64,000 bases of DNA from Wolfiporia cocos (lineage: Eukaryota > Basidiomycota > Agaricomycetes > Polyporales > Phaeolaceae): positions 1,612,001 to 1,676,000 of the forward strand of contig JACCLO010000007.1 of NCBI GenBank assembly GCA_029448655.1, in the 5' to 3' direction. The position numbers and the translations under genes were made by a program. Positions within the stretch are counted from its first letter, which is position 1; every line of letters begins with the position of its first letter. Of the stretch, positions 1 through 11,323 are shown one piece after another. Below the pieces are notes generated by a model. That model searched no databases and was not told the origin of the DNA. It worked only from the letters and a program-made list of their open reading frames with translations.

Positions 1-508
1 AGGACAAGCGACCGGAGGTCGAAAAGACGGCAGAGGAGCTGTCCACAGGTGGGGAGCGGATAAGCCTGACGTTGCGGCATATTGGGACGTACTTGATGGG
101 TGACGGAAAACATATATACGGTCAAGGGGCTCAGGGAAAGAGGAGAGAGGATGCCCGCCTATTGGTGCATGGTGGGCGTGAAGGCGAGAAGTTGCTTGCT
201 GCATTTGGGGAAGAGAATCATAAGAGTGACTTTGACTGGCAAGCTGCGTACGGGCAGGGATTTGACGTCTTGCACTGTAACCCAATGTCTGAGATCTGAT
301 ATTGCATCCTTCGTTCCCATTGATGTTGATCCGCGTCTCCTACTTTAACAGCTTACAACATCTGCTTTCAGTTGAACATAATGAAGTACTATGCCATCCT
401 GATCGACTGGCTCAGTTTGGCTGTACATGAGGCAAATCTGTAACCCGTGCTTTACCATCTTAGTGACCCTAGCGATCGCGCAGCCCACTTCTCATGCATT
501 TTCGTTGA
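1..508. other. Unassigned AT-moderate sequence
   Basis: No gene, repeat end or RNA could be supported here. Two short overlapping open frames near 72-348 lack introns, codon pattern or family resemblance and are treated as chance. Confidence 0.4.
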
Positions 509-510
509 TA

Positions 511-1571
511 AGGCTCCAACTAAATACAATATGTGTATGGATTTTTTGTATTTATACAGTATATAGTATATACTCAGTATATACTCAGTCTTTATGACAC
601 CACATTAAACCTTCAATAGCTCCTCCTGGATCCAGTGCTTAGTACACATCACCTCAGTGATTGTCTTGGCTTTGAGAGAGCTTCACATATCACCACAAAG
701 ATGGCATGATGACAAGAATAGCTGCTTGACTGAGATGCTTGCAGCAGGAACTGCAAGGAAGTCTTGTGCCATCTTAGATATTACAGGGACCTCAAGGGCA
801 TATGCCAAGAAGTGGTATGAGTACAACATGAGGATATGTAAGCATTGGCACCTACCTTCTGTCATGGTTATGGGTGACCTAAGTGCCAGAACCATGAAAG
901 CACTTAGCTGCTCCACCAAAAGGGCATCAATGACAGCTCAGCTGTCATTGCAGGTCAGGCTACTTATGTTCATCTTCCCACACTTCACATGCCTCCCTCA
1001 GTGCTTAAGTCCATGCCACAGAAATTGTAACACCTTCCACCAGATAAGTGGATAGTCTGGATCATCATTGCCACCTCCCTGATCCTTCCAGTATTGAATC
1101 TGAATATGTACAGGTATGGGCCATGTCTCTTCTGCACACCTTGCTGAGATCAAAGCTAGGAAACTTGATGAGCAGGCTGGGCTGGGCTGGCTGTGGAGTA
1201 TCCACAGGCACTGGTGTGTTGGCTCTGTAGCTCATGTACACATGTTCAAAGACTGATTGTTGATATCCTTGACAGTTACAGTCATCTTGAAGAATTGACC
1301 AGGTGGTATAGGTTCTGTACAAGTGTCATGGTTCTAAATGAAATATACTGTGAGCAATGAATCATACCTGGCATGCTACAGGAGTTGTATTGAGATTAAT
1401 GACCTCTATGCTGACTTGACCAGCATCATCCAACTGGCATCTGCTTGAGTGCTACTACTATAATAGGTGGAAACTGATTACCATGTACAATACTGGGTTT
1501 TAACTGTGTATGACTCATCATGTATTTACATATATATGGTACACAGTACGTACACTATTTAGTTGGAGCCT
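511..1571. mobile_element. TIR DNA transposon, TA target site, decayed
   Basis: Perfect 16-bp terminal inverted repeats AGGCTCCAACTAAATA (left) and TATTTAGTTGGAGCCT (right) are each flanked by TA, as expected of a TA-inserting cut-and-paste transposon (Tc1/mariner-like or similar). The 1.06 kb interior is poor in CpG. It has one 132-codon open frame (657-1055, +) with no motif I recognise, so the copy is probably non-autonomous or badly decayed. The superfamily is inferred from the TA duplication only. Confidence 0.7.
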
Positions 1572-1573
1572 TA

Positions 1574-2093
1574 ATTGTTGATCTGAAATGTCCCGGCGCA
1601 GTATAAGCAGATTGAAGAAGTTATGGTGCAAATGATCAATATATTCGATACCTGCCATACAATATCACAAATACTATTCATAGTGGATGGTAGGGAAGCT
1701 CAAAGTAGCCTCATGATTCCGGTTTAATGACGAGCTGGCAACATGCATCAATGGCATCCATCATTTTATGAGAGTCAGTGTAATCGTCTCGTGACAAGGA
1801 CCTGGTGAATAACATCAAGTCATACATGCATATATGCATACATCAGCACCCAAGCCCAGTTCCTCTGGTGCTCTGTGAGTGTTGAATATATGACCTTCCT
1901 GTGGAAATTCCATGGCCGCAGGGGCGAATCTCCGTTGTAGAATAGCTGAACGCAGAGGGTCTACGAACCACTCTGCTCGCGCCGTGCTTATATACACTGC
2001 CGGCAAAGCTGACTACCTGCCAGCTTGCCTGTGGACCTCCGCGCAGCCACTGCTCACCATTGCAACAGCCCCAAGCTCCAGATGGCAACACTT
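1574..2093. other. Intergenic, nothing recognised
   Basis: The segment between two transposable elements shows no clear coding exon. A TATA-like GTGCTTATATACACTG lies near 1985-2000, but no gene follows it. Confidence 0.35.
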
Positions 2094-2189
2094 CGAGCCC
2101 ATTCAGTCACCATACCTGGAACAGCCGGTCAACCAATGGGTACAATGGGCTTGTACACCGGTAGAGCCGACGTCGGCCGACGAATCCCT

Positions 2190-2500
2190 TGTAGCTGGAA
2201 CATGGGGTGGGCCGATGGGGGGTCACGGTGCCCATATTTCCGTGAGCCCCAGTCGGCCCACCAGCCAAATTTCCATGTACCTGGAACACTGGGTGGGCTG
2301 ACAGGGGGTCGCGGTGCCCATGTTTCCATGAGCCCCAGTCAGCCCACCAACCAAAAATCTACATACCTGGAACATGGGGTGGGCCAATGGGGGGTCACAG
2401 TGCCCATGTTGCTGCAACCCACGGTTGGCCCACCCAGCAAATGTTCATGTACCTGGAACATGGGGTGGGCCAATGGGAGGTCACGGTCCCATAGCTTGTG
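2190..2500 (+). repeat. ~85-bp minisatellite, left arm
   Basis: Tandem units beginning GGAACATGGGGTGGGCC are repeated about 3.5 times. The same units run in the opposite orientation at 3118-3470. The long frames seen here come from the unit being nearly frame-neutral and should not be called genes. Confidence 0.8.
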
Positions 2501-3117
2501 GTAAGGGTCACAATAAGTATCATGGTAAGCATGCATATCTTGCAGTCATAGTCACAGTAAAGGGCACATAGATTGCACCAAGCTTTCAATAAGCATCTAT
2601 AGCTCATTGCAAGGCCTAGGGTGGCTTGTACATAGCATAGAAATCAAAATGGACAATTGTTTTACAATCATGCTCGTGATAAGGGTCGTGAATAAGGTCA
2701 CAGTAAGGGTCACGGTAAGGGTCATGGCAAGGGTCATGGTGATGGTACATGTCTTGTGGTAAGGGTCACAGTAAGGGCCCATAACTAGCACTAAGCCTTC
2801 AATAAGTGTTGTGAGGCTTGTGGCATCTCATACACAACATGGCAATCCAAATTGCCAACTGGCTTATAATTATGCTTGTGGAAAGGGTTGTGGCATGTGC
2901 CCATTGCAAGCCCTAACATGTGCTACTGATGTTTTTGTGAGCTAACTGCAAGCTTACCACGAGCTATGGGCGCCTATCTCGCGACCCCTACCGTGAGGGT
3001 ATTGACTAGGAGTACTTTTATTTTATTCTGTGCTATACAAACAAATGCTTACCATGTGTCATTCAATATGTAATGTCACAGTTAATCTTCATAGCACACT
3101 GAAGTTACCATCAGATA

Positions 3118-3470
3118 TGTAGCATTTTGGTTGGTGGGCTGACTGGGGCTCACAGCAACATGGGCACCATGACCCCCCATCAGCCCACCCCATGTTCCAG
3201 GTACATATATTTCTGGTTGGTGGGCCGACTGGGGCTCATGAAAACATGGGCACCGTGACCCCCCATCGGCCCACCCCATGTTCCAGGTATGTAGATTTTT
3301 GGTTGGTGGGCCGACTGGGGCTCACGAAAACATGGGCACCGTGACCCCCTGTCGACCCACCCCATGTTTCAGGTACATGGAAATTTGGCTGGTGGGCCGA
3401 CTGGGGCTCACGGAAACATGGGCACCATGACCCCCCATCGGCCCACCCCATGTTCCAGCTACAAGAATCT
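3118..3470 (-). repeat. ~85-bp minisatellite, right arm
   Basis: About four tandem units, the reverse complement of those at 2190-2500, make up most of the right arm of the foldback element. Confidence 0.8.
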
Positions 3471-3859
3471 GGTGGGCTGACTGGACGTGCAGGCAACGAG
3501 GGATTCGTCGGCCAACGTCAGCTCTACCGGTGTACAAGCCCATCGTACCCATTGGTTGACTGGCTGTTCGAGGGTACGGTGACTGTATGGTGTGATGCTT
3601 CCGAGTTTCATTCAATGTACGTCGATGACAATCAATCAACCATTACCTGCACCTGAGAGAGACCGAATAACGTTCGAGCAAAACAGTCAAGTGCGGAACG
3701 GCAGATAGTCCGTTGGCATACCTCGAGTCGCGATAAGCTTTATGAAGGGCGTCAACTGACTTCGCTCTTGACATAAAGATCGCATTCTGGGACTAGTAGC
3801 GCATATATTTAAAGGATCGATCTACGATCTTCGCGCTCTCCCCTCTATCACATGGGAAT

Positions 3860-4133
3860 ACCATGTTGTTGGAAGTCGACGCGCTCGGCGCGCGATGGTG
3901 CGATCGGAGTCGCACATCGATCGGAGTCAATAGGCGGAAATGGCGGGCGCGGCGGGAGTCGGGGGGCTGATAATCGGGGCGGTACGGGCAGATGAGTCAC
4001 CGTTAGTATAAAATGGGACGGATTGTACGTACCTACGCCGTGCGTTTGTAACCCATCCAGACGAAGTCCCTGGAGTCCGAAAGGGAGCGCGTAGCCTCAC
4101 GAGCGGGCGCCTTCCCGTGAATTTCGACACATG
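3860..4133 (+). repeat. Dispersed repeat, CpG-rich copy
   Basis: About 274 bp with about 36 CpG by hand count. It aligns almost without gaps to 28171-28443, which has lost nearly all of them (about 5). It includes a TATA-like TATAAAATGGGACGG near 4009. No protein frame was recognised. It may be an LTR or the promoter end of a retroelement. Confidence 0.7.
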
Positions 4134-4135
4134 TT

Positions 4136-5738
4136 TCGTCGATCAGGATCAGAATCGAGGGTTTTGCACTGGCGCTGACATTGCAAAACACCGTATACGT
4201 ATGTTTCACCAGATCGTTGCAATCACTTCAAAAGTACGCCGATTGAGAAGGCATTTCCAGCTTGGTTTGTAGATCGCTGCAACGCGGGTCGCTGTGTCTA
4301 AGAGTTTGACCTGTGCAGCCATCGATTGAGAAATGAAGCGATGGATCATAAAACGACTTGTGCCTCTCACCTCTCATTGATGAACCGTTATTGCCATCCC
4401 GCTGATTTCTTCCAAGTACAATGTGAGAGCCTCCCATTTTAACTCACTAACCCGTTGACGAGCCGGGCTGATACTCCAGAAGGCTTGCGTGGTGTCCGAA
4501 GCTTTCATAGGTGATGTTGCAGAGCTGCAGCATCGTGCCGTCCGCCCCACCACGCTCCCACCCGTCGACTGTAGTATGCCGCATGTGTGCTACACAAGTG
4601 CACAAGTTCATCGTCTTGAAATGCTTACATTCTGCGCCGGGAATAGCAGTAAAAGCTGAGACAACCCTCATAAGTCCACTTGTAAGTGTCATCGGCGAAA
4701 CCCTAGGCAGCGGAATACGCTAGGCGCTACGGTTCGGCGCGTCATCGATCCATCAGACGTCTCGCGATACTCGCGATACTGAGGCTTGTTGGCGTTCCGA
4801 TTTAAGCTCCGGCAAGCCATCTCGCAGTTTGATATTCTCTTCATTGGCCGGTCTCTTCGTTTATCGCTCCCTGCTTCGCACCGCCCTATCTATTGGTCAG
4901 CCTGACATGAAGTGGCCTGTCCGACGACTTCAATGTGCTCTTTGATGGTCTAAAGTCATTGAGGCACCTGGTTTCCAGGAGGCATAGGTCGCATTGAGCC
5001 ACATCCAAGCTAGAAGTTTACGTTGCGGTTAACAATTGATGTCTGCGGAATAATGTGAAGCCCAGGGAGGCTTATAATAATATTGAATCCGACGGTCCGT
5101 CGCAGACCTCACTCAATTGAACTGGTGACAACGAATTGGTTTCACGGGCTGCGGGATACATTAGAGTGTCGGGCGCGCATCTCTTGCACGCGGGCTCGGA
5201 CTGGCCCCGTGGCACTGCTTCGGGCGTCTGGAGCCAGTCTACGCTTGATCGAATGTGTCTAGTGCCTTTTCGAATCGGACATCTGCATCAGTCTTCATGC
5301 ATTCCCGGGTGTACCGTGGGGTGTTGAGTCCACCGGACGCGTCAGTGGCATGCTGCAGATCTGCCTATTACAGCCTCGGACTGATGCAAAGACAATGGGA
5401 GGAGATTGTCAGTCAAAATCCGCGCTGCCGTTTTGACATACCTCCCGAACGCTGCTTCGCCCTGTCTGATCGCATCCTGACCGGAACTGATCCTTGACAA
5501 TCGTGACAATCCTGGAGCTGCTTCTCATCACCTACTCACGCTGTCTACAATGTAGTCGTACCTTCATCACAGCCATCAATTTATGCTGTCCAAGGGCCGG
5601 ACGCTCTGTTCCCACCAAGCCTACCGGAAGGGGATGGTGGGGTGATCCGTGCCGAATGTCGGAGAGTTCAGAATATATAACTAGTGAGGATGGAGAATTC
5701 TCGCCGTCGCTGTGGCTTCTGGGGCAGAAGGTATTACC
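4136..5738. other. Intergenic region upstream of DUF6534 gene
   Basis: No family was recognised. On the minus strand, frames at 4447-4692 and 4228-4437 are consecutive, fairly rich in Cys/His and could be exons of a small hypothetical gene, but I could not connect them with confident splice sites. A TATA-like run (TTATAATAATATTG) lies near 5070. Sequence around 5690-5738 immediately precedes the DUF6534 start codon. Confidence 0.35.
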
Positions 5739-7682
5739 ATGACTGGACCAAACTTGCACCTCAACAACTCCATGGGGAGCTTGTTTATTGGGGTTCTGTT
5801 TGCAATCATGTGAGTTGTGGAGATGGCTGCAATTGCTTGTCTTCGTGCTTTTATTGATCTGCTATCATGCGCAGTTTATACGGGCTCGGATGCGCACAAT
5901 TCGTTTATTATGCCCGCTCTTACGCAAGGGATCCGATACCGACAAAGACATTGGTTAGCTTCTGGGATCGCACTCACAAGCCTGTCTGTTAACTGCCTTA
6001 GATAGGTCACCGTTTTGTGGTAATTATATCTGCGTGTAAGCAGGATCACAGATCTTTCATCATTGTCCACAGGTTGCTCGATACCACGAGGACAATCATG
6101 GATATTGTTGTCAGTAAACGATCTGCAGAATTATGCGAGTTGTTGACAGGGTAACAGGTCGTTTGGCAATATCTAGTCACAAATCATGCCACACCTACCG
6201 CTCTTTTCACGCTCGTAAAGTGAGCCATTAGCTCCAACTTTGACTGACGACATTCATACATGGCGCCAATATAGTTCCTTCTACGTATGTATTTCAGCTG
6301 TCAGAGGATCCGCCTGAGTTAACGGTGCCGGTGTAGGCGGAATTCTTCCTCAATGTGAGAGCACTTTGCGTTGCTTGCACTGCACAAGAACTTACCATAC
6401 CAGTCTCTTACAGTTCTGATAGTTCAAACGTAGACCAATAGCCCACCTGCCCGAAGTAGACTCTAACCGCGATTCGTACAGATATTTCATCCACTCAATC
6501 TGGAGACGCAAGTCCATTCTTTCCATGTACACTGTTCTGTTCTGACGACTCCTTCAATAGTCTTGTCTGATGGAAAGAAGTGGTTTCGTGTTCCTTTGAC
6601 TGTCGCGGCAGTATGTCATGCGTCGTGTGCTCGTCTCTCGCCCGGAATTCTCATTGTTGTCTAGCTTTCCCTTGCACTGTTGTCCTTTGGTGGGTCATGT
6701 TGTATTCAGTCTATATAGCTCTAACGTGCGCGATACATGCAGGCGGAGGATGTGGTGCGTGTCGTTGCCGCCGTTGACGCCTCTCAATGAATCTCATAAC
6801 TACCTTCTGTGTTAGGAACGATTTACAAGGCGTCAGTATTCTCTGACAAAAAGCATAAACTCAAATTGGATATATGAATTCTTTGCGATTGGAATGTAGG
6901 AGCCTGAACCACGCCCTCACCGTAGTGTTCCACAACGTGACAGTGCGTGCACCGCGACAGACCTGACTTCCTCAAACTGATCCTGAACAGGTTCCCGCGT
7001 GCATCGCGACTGTCACTGCGGTGGTAGCCGACATCTACATCACGGTGTCGCTCTGCCTTATTCTCAGCGCCGGTAGAACTGGATTCGGCCGGTCCGTATC
7101 GTCGTTTCACCCATGCCGGTTCCACGCTGACCGCGTTTGCCCGAAAGCACCGAGTACTTCATCGCCGCACTGACGGGATATGCCATACGCCGAGGCTTCT
7201 TCACCGCGTGAGTCGCGCTCAGCAACGCGCCTTGACGCATGCCCTGACGTGCCGTTGCAGGCTCGTGCAAGCGCTGCACTTCCTGACAGTACGTGGGGCT
7301 CGCATTGAGAAAACGCCTAAGCCTAACGGCGCTGCAGTACATCGCCACGCTCAAACAAAACTCTCTGTACTGGATGATCTTCCACTTCCCGGCGAGCAAA
7401 GGTACGTCCAGACACCTGACAGCGATCTCGGCGAGACTCAGTTCTGCTCACCGCACCCCGCAGTCTACGTGAACGCCCTGCTGGCTGTGTGAGTCCGCCA
7501 CCGCCCGGCCGAAGCCCCACTGATGCGTGCCCAGCTTGAACGTGCGCAATACCATCCGCGAGAGGGCCATGCCGAAGCCATACAACGCGAACGACGCGAG
7601 CGTCGAGCTGGGGTCTATCCCCGACAAGACGGTGTCTCAGCCCTCCGCGGCCGCAACGAATAGGTATGGTGGCACTATGTGA
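5739..7682 (+). CDS. DUF6534-family multi-pass membrane protein
   Basis: This host gene has about a dozen short introns. The start ATG at 5739 opens MTGPNLHLNNSMGSLFIG, followed by a GTGAGT donor and a second exon with LYGLGCAQFVYYARSYARD, the usual TM1-TM2 region of DUF6534 proteins. Later exons read VTVLWLLDTTRTIMDIV, VWQYLVTNHATPTALFTLV (near 6155-6215), YFIHSIWRRKSILSMY (near 6480-6530), VVADIYITVSLCLILSAG (near 7020-7075), YFIAALTGYAIRRGFFTA, then NSLYWMIFHFPASK and VYVNALLAVLNVRNTIRE, the conserved C-terminal block. Stop TGA is at 7680-7682. The order matches the family, which is abundant in Agaricomycetes and has no known biochemical role; the predicted location is a membrane. Exons between about 6215 and 6480 and between 6545 and 6985 were not resolved, so disruption there cannot be excluded. 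Confidence 0.8.
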
Positions 7683-7850
7683 CAGTCTCCTGGCATGGCG
7701 TGATGGGACTAACGCCGGTTGTCATCAGGTCGGGATCGTTTGGCACGGTCCCCGCGCCAGCGCCTGCGGGGATCACGTACACGAGGGAGGTCATCAGAGA
7801 TCGGTGACGGACGTCCAAAAGGTATCACCAGGACCGTGTAGCATCATGAT

Positions 7851-8835
7851 AGGCACAGCCGTTCGGCTGTCAGTCGATACGACTTTGTATGAATTGACAG
7901 ATCAGACTTTCAGCTGTGATGGCCTGAGTTTGGGGAGGAGCATATGATGCGACCACGAGGTGTGAGAAGTTCTATATTCTGCTGCTGCTGAGCACAAGTG
8001 CCACAGCCGACGTCGAGCGACGGACGGCCTGAGATGTCGGCTCAGCACCACGCTCACGTCGGACATAGGAGGGCCATGCCGCTATTTGCACGATCGGCCT
8101 TACTGCGCCGCGCAATAAGACCGGGAAAATTCGCTCGGATGAGCGCCACCGCTGTCCAGCATCAGCCTGCGGCCGCGGAAGCATGTCATATGGACCAGCG
8201 CGATAGCGCACGCCCGCCGCCCATCGACTCCACCAAACACAACGCACGGCGCGCCCTCCGCCGCGGCGACTCGAGTCCGAGCCGGCGCACACCCGCCGCC
8301 CGGTCCAGGGAACGAGAAGGCCGGCAGCGGCCATGCGTTCTGGCCGGTCGCCGCCCGCCCGCGTGCAGGAGCACCGTCAGGCGCGGGAGCGGGAGCGGGA
8401 TGCTGCCGCGCGGCGACGCTTGGGCGTGGGTTGGGGTCTGGCCGCCGGGCAGGGCTGGCCACGCAGGTGTGCCGCTCAGTGCTCGAGCACGGGCAGCGAG
8501 GACCGGACGCAAGAGGCCCCAGGAAGTCACCCGTGGCTAGGACCCTCGAGGGTCGTACGAGGCGTCTCCGTGCGACATTGAGGCGTCGGCGGCGCATGAG
8601 CGCCTGGCCAGTTGCGCGTCTGGGGCGCGCGGGCTGCAGATGAGCGGTGTGGTGCCGGTGCGAGGCGTCCGTCAAGGGAGACACATCGCTGAGAATCGTG
8701 AGCGCCGAGTGAGAGCGGGGCATGTGCGCCGTGGGCTGCCGGCTTGCTTTGCGCTGTCCGCACCAGAGGCGGCGCGCTGCTGGGCCCGGTTCAGGGGTAT
8801 GGAGAGGATGGTGTGGACGAACATACCTGCGTGTT
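7851..8835 (+). repeat. GC-rich dispersed repeat, copy 1
   Basis: It starts with a hairpin-forming CAGCCGTTCGGCTG and runs about 980 bp to near GGAGAGGATGGTGTGG. It matches 62577 onward over most of its length and also 63735-64000. It is very GC-rich, so long open frames on both strands are expected by composition and are not supported as genes. The function is unknown; it could be a subtelomeric-type or non-autonomous element. Confidence 0.7.
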
Positions 8836-9165
8836 GATATACCAGTCGCTCCTCACACAAGCTCCACCAGACTGACAAGGAACCAGCAATGGCAGCATAG
8901 CTGCGACGACACCTGGGATGCACTCAATGCACGTCGGCTCAGCAAATATGGCGCCCCGCGACCTCCAGGAACAGCGGCACCGGGCCTACGCGCAATTTCC
9001 GAGGTCACCGGGCGCCAGTGCATTGCAAGCAGAACGGCTACTCATGGAGGCGGGGGTGAGGTTAATCACTGTATACGTAGATGCAAGCGCCGAACATCAC
9101 GTGAATCTCACGTGCGTACCGATGCGTCCCACGTTGAAGGCTTCGGCCGACCCCTATCCAATAGA
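8836..9165. other. Intergenic, nothing recognised
   Basis: Short stretch between the GC-rich repeat and the Helitron-like cluster. No exon, RNA or repeat end was identified. Confidence 0.3.
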
Positions 9166-10172
9166 CTAGGTTAATTACCCGTGGCTTCGCCACGGTCACA
9201 CTGCTTTTTCTACTTTAATATATTATTTTAATCTATGTGTGCTTATTTTAGATAATCGGGGTTTTATTTTGAAGTTACCTGTGGATCCCTCATGAATTTC
9301 CTGTGCATTACCCATGGCTTCCCCAACCTCCCTCTTTTGTCTTGTGTCTGCCTGCTCAGCCACTTCTGACACCTCGCTGATCCTCAGTCTCATCGTCACT
9401 TCACTTGTAATACTGTGTAATGTGGTGTCAAAATGTTTTGCAATCTTTTGGCAGGCATCTACAGCACAGGCCAGTTATGTTACAAAAATCCCCGTGGCAT
9501 GAGGCATAAATCCCCATGGCACAGGGCACAGATCCCTGTGGTGTGGGGCACAAATCCCCATGGTGTGGGGTATTTACATTACAAAATCCCCGTGCCACAG
9601 AACACAAATCCCCATGGCACGGGGCACATATCTCCATGGCACAGAGCACAAATCCCCGTGGCACAGGACACACAAATCCCTGTGGCATGGGCCACAAATC
9701 CCCATGGTGTAGGGTATTTACATTACAAAAATCCCCGTGGCACAGGGCACAAATCCCCATGGCACCTGGCACAGATCCCTGTGGAATTGGGGCGCAAATC
9801 CCTGTGGCACAGGGTACGAATCCCCATGGTGTGGGGTATTTACATTACAAAATCCCCATGCCACAGGACACAGATCCCTGTGGCATGGGCCACAAACCCC
9901 CATGGAATGGGCCACGAATCCCTGTGGTGTGGGGCACGAATCCCCGTGGTGTGGGGTATGAATCCCCGTGGCACGAATCCCCGTGGTGCAGGAACAGTGC
10001 GCAAAACGCGAGCTAGCAGCGCGCCTTGCAGGCGCTGGGCATGGGAAATCACCGGCGCCAGGCGCCCTATGTAATGGGAGCAGGAATGACGCCCATGGAT
10101 GCCACGCGGCAAACGTGGACGCCAGGTGCGCTCCACACGACCACTCCCACGCGAGCCCCCGTTACTTATAGA
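9166..10172 (-). mobile_element. Helitron-like element, copy A
   Basis: Read on the minus strand it begins TCTATAAGTAACGGG at 10172 and ends GTGGCGAAGCCAC-GGGTAATTAAC-CTAG at 9166, followed by T. A 5' TC, a 3' hairpin about 10 nt before CTRR, and a following T are the diagnostic Helitron ends. There is no RepHel helicase frame, so it is non-autonomous. The middle (9490-9985) is an expanded minisatellite of 21-24-bp units such as AATCCCCGTGGCATGGGGCAC. An internal, decayed second hairpin (CATTACCCATGGCTTCCCC, 9306-9325) suggests that the present 3' end was acquired later. Confidence 0.8.
9490..9990 (-). repeat. Helitron-internal minisatellite array (copy A)
   Basis: About 20 units of 21-24 bp built on CCC(C/T)GTGGCA and CATGGGGCACAAAT are interrupted at intervals by GGTATTTACATTACAAAA. 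The same units occur in the copies at 11324, 47153 and 47952. Copy B has a single unexpanded unit near TATTTACGTTACAAAAGCC. Confidence 0.85.
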
Positions 10173-10175
10173 TAA

Positions 10176-11323
10176 CGAGTTTAATTACCCGCGGCTTCGC
10201 CATGGATGTCAATTGTCACTTAAGTATGATAATTAATAGAATAATAACATATTGGATTGTGAGTCCACCCAACCTGTCTCTGCCTGTTCAGCCACTTCCG
10301 ACACCTCGCTGATGCTTGGTGTCGTTGTCGCTGAGCTTGTAATCCTGTGTCCACAAATGTGGTCCCTCAAAATCTCCTGAAATTTCTGGCATGTATCTAC
10401 AATACAGGCTATTTACGTTACAAAAGCCCGTGGCACAGCACAGGGAGGACGCAGTTGAACATGCGTGCGTTGCAGGCGCCAGGCGTGGGATGTTACGGTT
10501 ATTTTGATTTTTCGAATATCGACAGAACTCACCACCGGGAGAATACGATACAGGGACTTGTTGCACAACCAGCCCCCCTGGCTACTCGTGATCTTACTGG
10601 GCGCATCCCCAGTTGTACTAGTCTATAGGGCTCGTTTCATCTTTGGCAGATCCAACCCTGCCACCGTTTCATGTTCATCGTTCATTAGCTGATAGATGGC
10701 GTTCAACCGCCATCATTCCTATCTATCGTCTCAGATATATCACTCCATACTTATCAGACGTTTGGGATTATAGCGTAGATAGTATCGGTGGCATCTGGGA
10801 CAGACTTGACCCCTGAAACCTAGCGTAGTATAAAAACTCATGTACTTACTGTCGAGGCTCTTCAGCTCGACCTTGTTGTATAAACAAGAAGTCTTATACT
10901 CGTTCTCAAACGTAGGAAACTACGCTCAGTATTTCTCACTCGAGCAATCGAACAACTAAGTCCTCGAAGTGCACATTGACTTCTCGGACTTAGGCAAGTC
11001 TTATATTCTATTCGACTCGCACTTGAACAGATTATATCCTCTAACACGTATTGGATATTAACCGATCTCCTAAGGACTTCACTTAGGACCTGAAGGCATC
11101 TAACGAATATTTGCCTTGCATACGGCGACGTGCCTACGTGCAGAAGAACGATCTATATTCGCGACTCGAATATACGAACGGGTATTCGACCCGTAACATG
11201 GGAATCCACTGGCCAACTTCCCAGGTCGGTGGTGCGAGCCCTATGGGACAACGGACAGTACGTGGCACACGTGGAAAAGCACATGGCAGTTCCCACGCAA
11301 TCCATGGCCCTTTAGTATTTAGA
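10176..11323 (-). mobile_element. Helitron-like element, copy B (interrupted)
   Basis: The minus-strand 3' end is at 10176 (CTCG followed by T, a slight departure from CTRR). The 5' end is TCTAAATACTAAAGGGCC at 11323. Three bases separate it from copy A, and copy C begins at the next base, so the copies are head-to-tail. It is split by a solo LTR at 10491-11198. Removing that LTR and one TGGGA rejoins GGCGTGGGAATCCACTGGCC, the sequence found in the uninterrupted copies. It has no minisatellite expansion. Confidence 0.8.
10491..11198 (+). mobile_element. Solo LTR, family LTR3
   Basis: 708 bp, TGTTACGG...CCGTAACA, flanked by the 5-bp target duplication TGGGA (10486-10490 and 11199-11203). Near-identical sequence is at 57847-58553 and a CpG-depleted relative is at 26660-27370. 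A solo LTR normally arises by LTR-LTR recombination after insertion. Confidence 0.9.

Larger units (their letters stand above)
2094..3590. mobile_element. Foldback element with minisatellite arms
   Basis: The sequence from 2094 to about 2500 reappears in reverse complement at about 3118-3590. The outer part of each arm (2094-2190 and 3485-3590) is unique sequence ending at GGTGACTG followed by ATGG. The inner part is a tandem array of an approximately 85-bp unit containing GGGGTCACGGTGCCCAT and CCCAGTCGGCCCACCA, about 3.5 units on the left and 4 on the right. The central spacer holds two imperfect direct repeats (about 2480-2690 and 2750-2890) with short GGGTCA(C/T)GGTAA runs. No transposase frame is present. 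The arms can form a long hairpin of about 400 bp. No target duplication could be fixed. Confidence 0.7.

Noticed and set aside
657..1055. 132-residue protein inside the TIR element as a transposase
   Set aside because: No DDE-like motif or DNA-binding helix was recognised and the sequence is CpG-decayed; left unassigned.
2025..2504. Repeated MGWADGG-like peptide frames as a repeat protein (also 3082-3639)
   Set aside because: Produced by the 85-bp minisatellite of the foldback element; present in both arms in opposite strands.
4447..4692. Cys-rich 81-residue minus-strand frame as a secreted effector
   Set aside because: No signal peptide at the apparent start, no confident exon structure; kept only as a possible hypothetical in the intergenic note.
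7998..8723. 180-207 codon frames on both strands in the GC-rich repeat (also 62863-63737)
   Set aside because: High GC removes stops on all strands; the copies do not conserve frame against each other.
9490..9990. Regular short repeats with spacers resembling a CRISPR array
   Set aside because: Units are contiguous, degenerate and lack unique spacers, and the genome is eukaryotic.
9433..10074. Long proline/glycine/histidine-rich open frames in several frames (also 11590-12261, 47244-48740)
   Set aside because: They are translations of the 21-24-bp Helitron minisatellite, open in both strands and in two or three frames at once; not genes.
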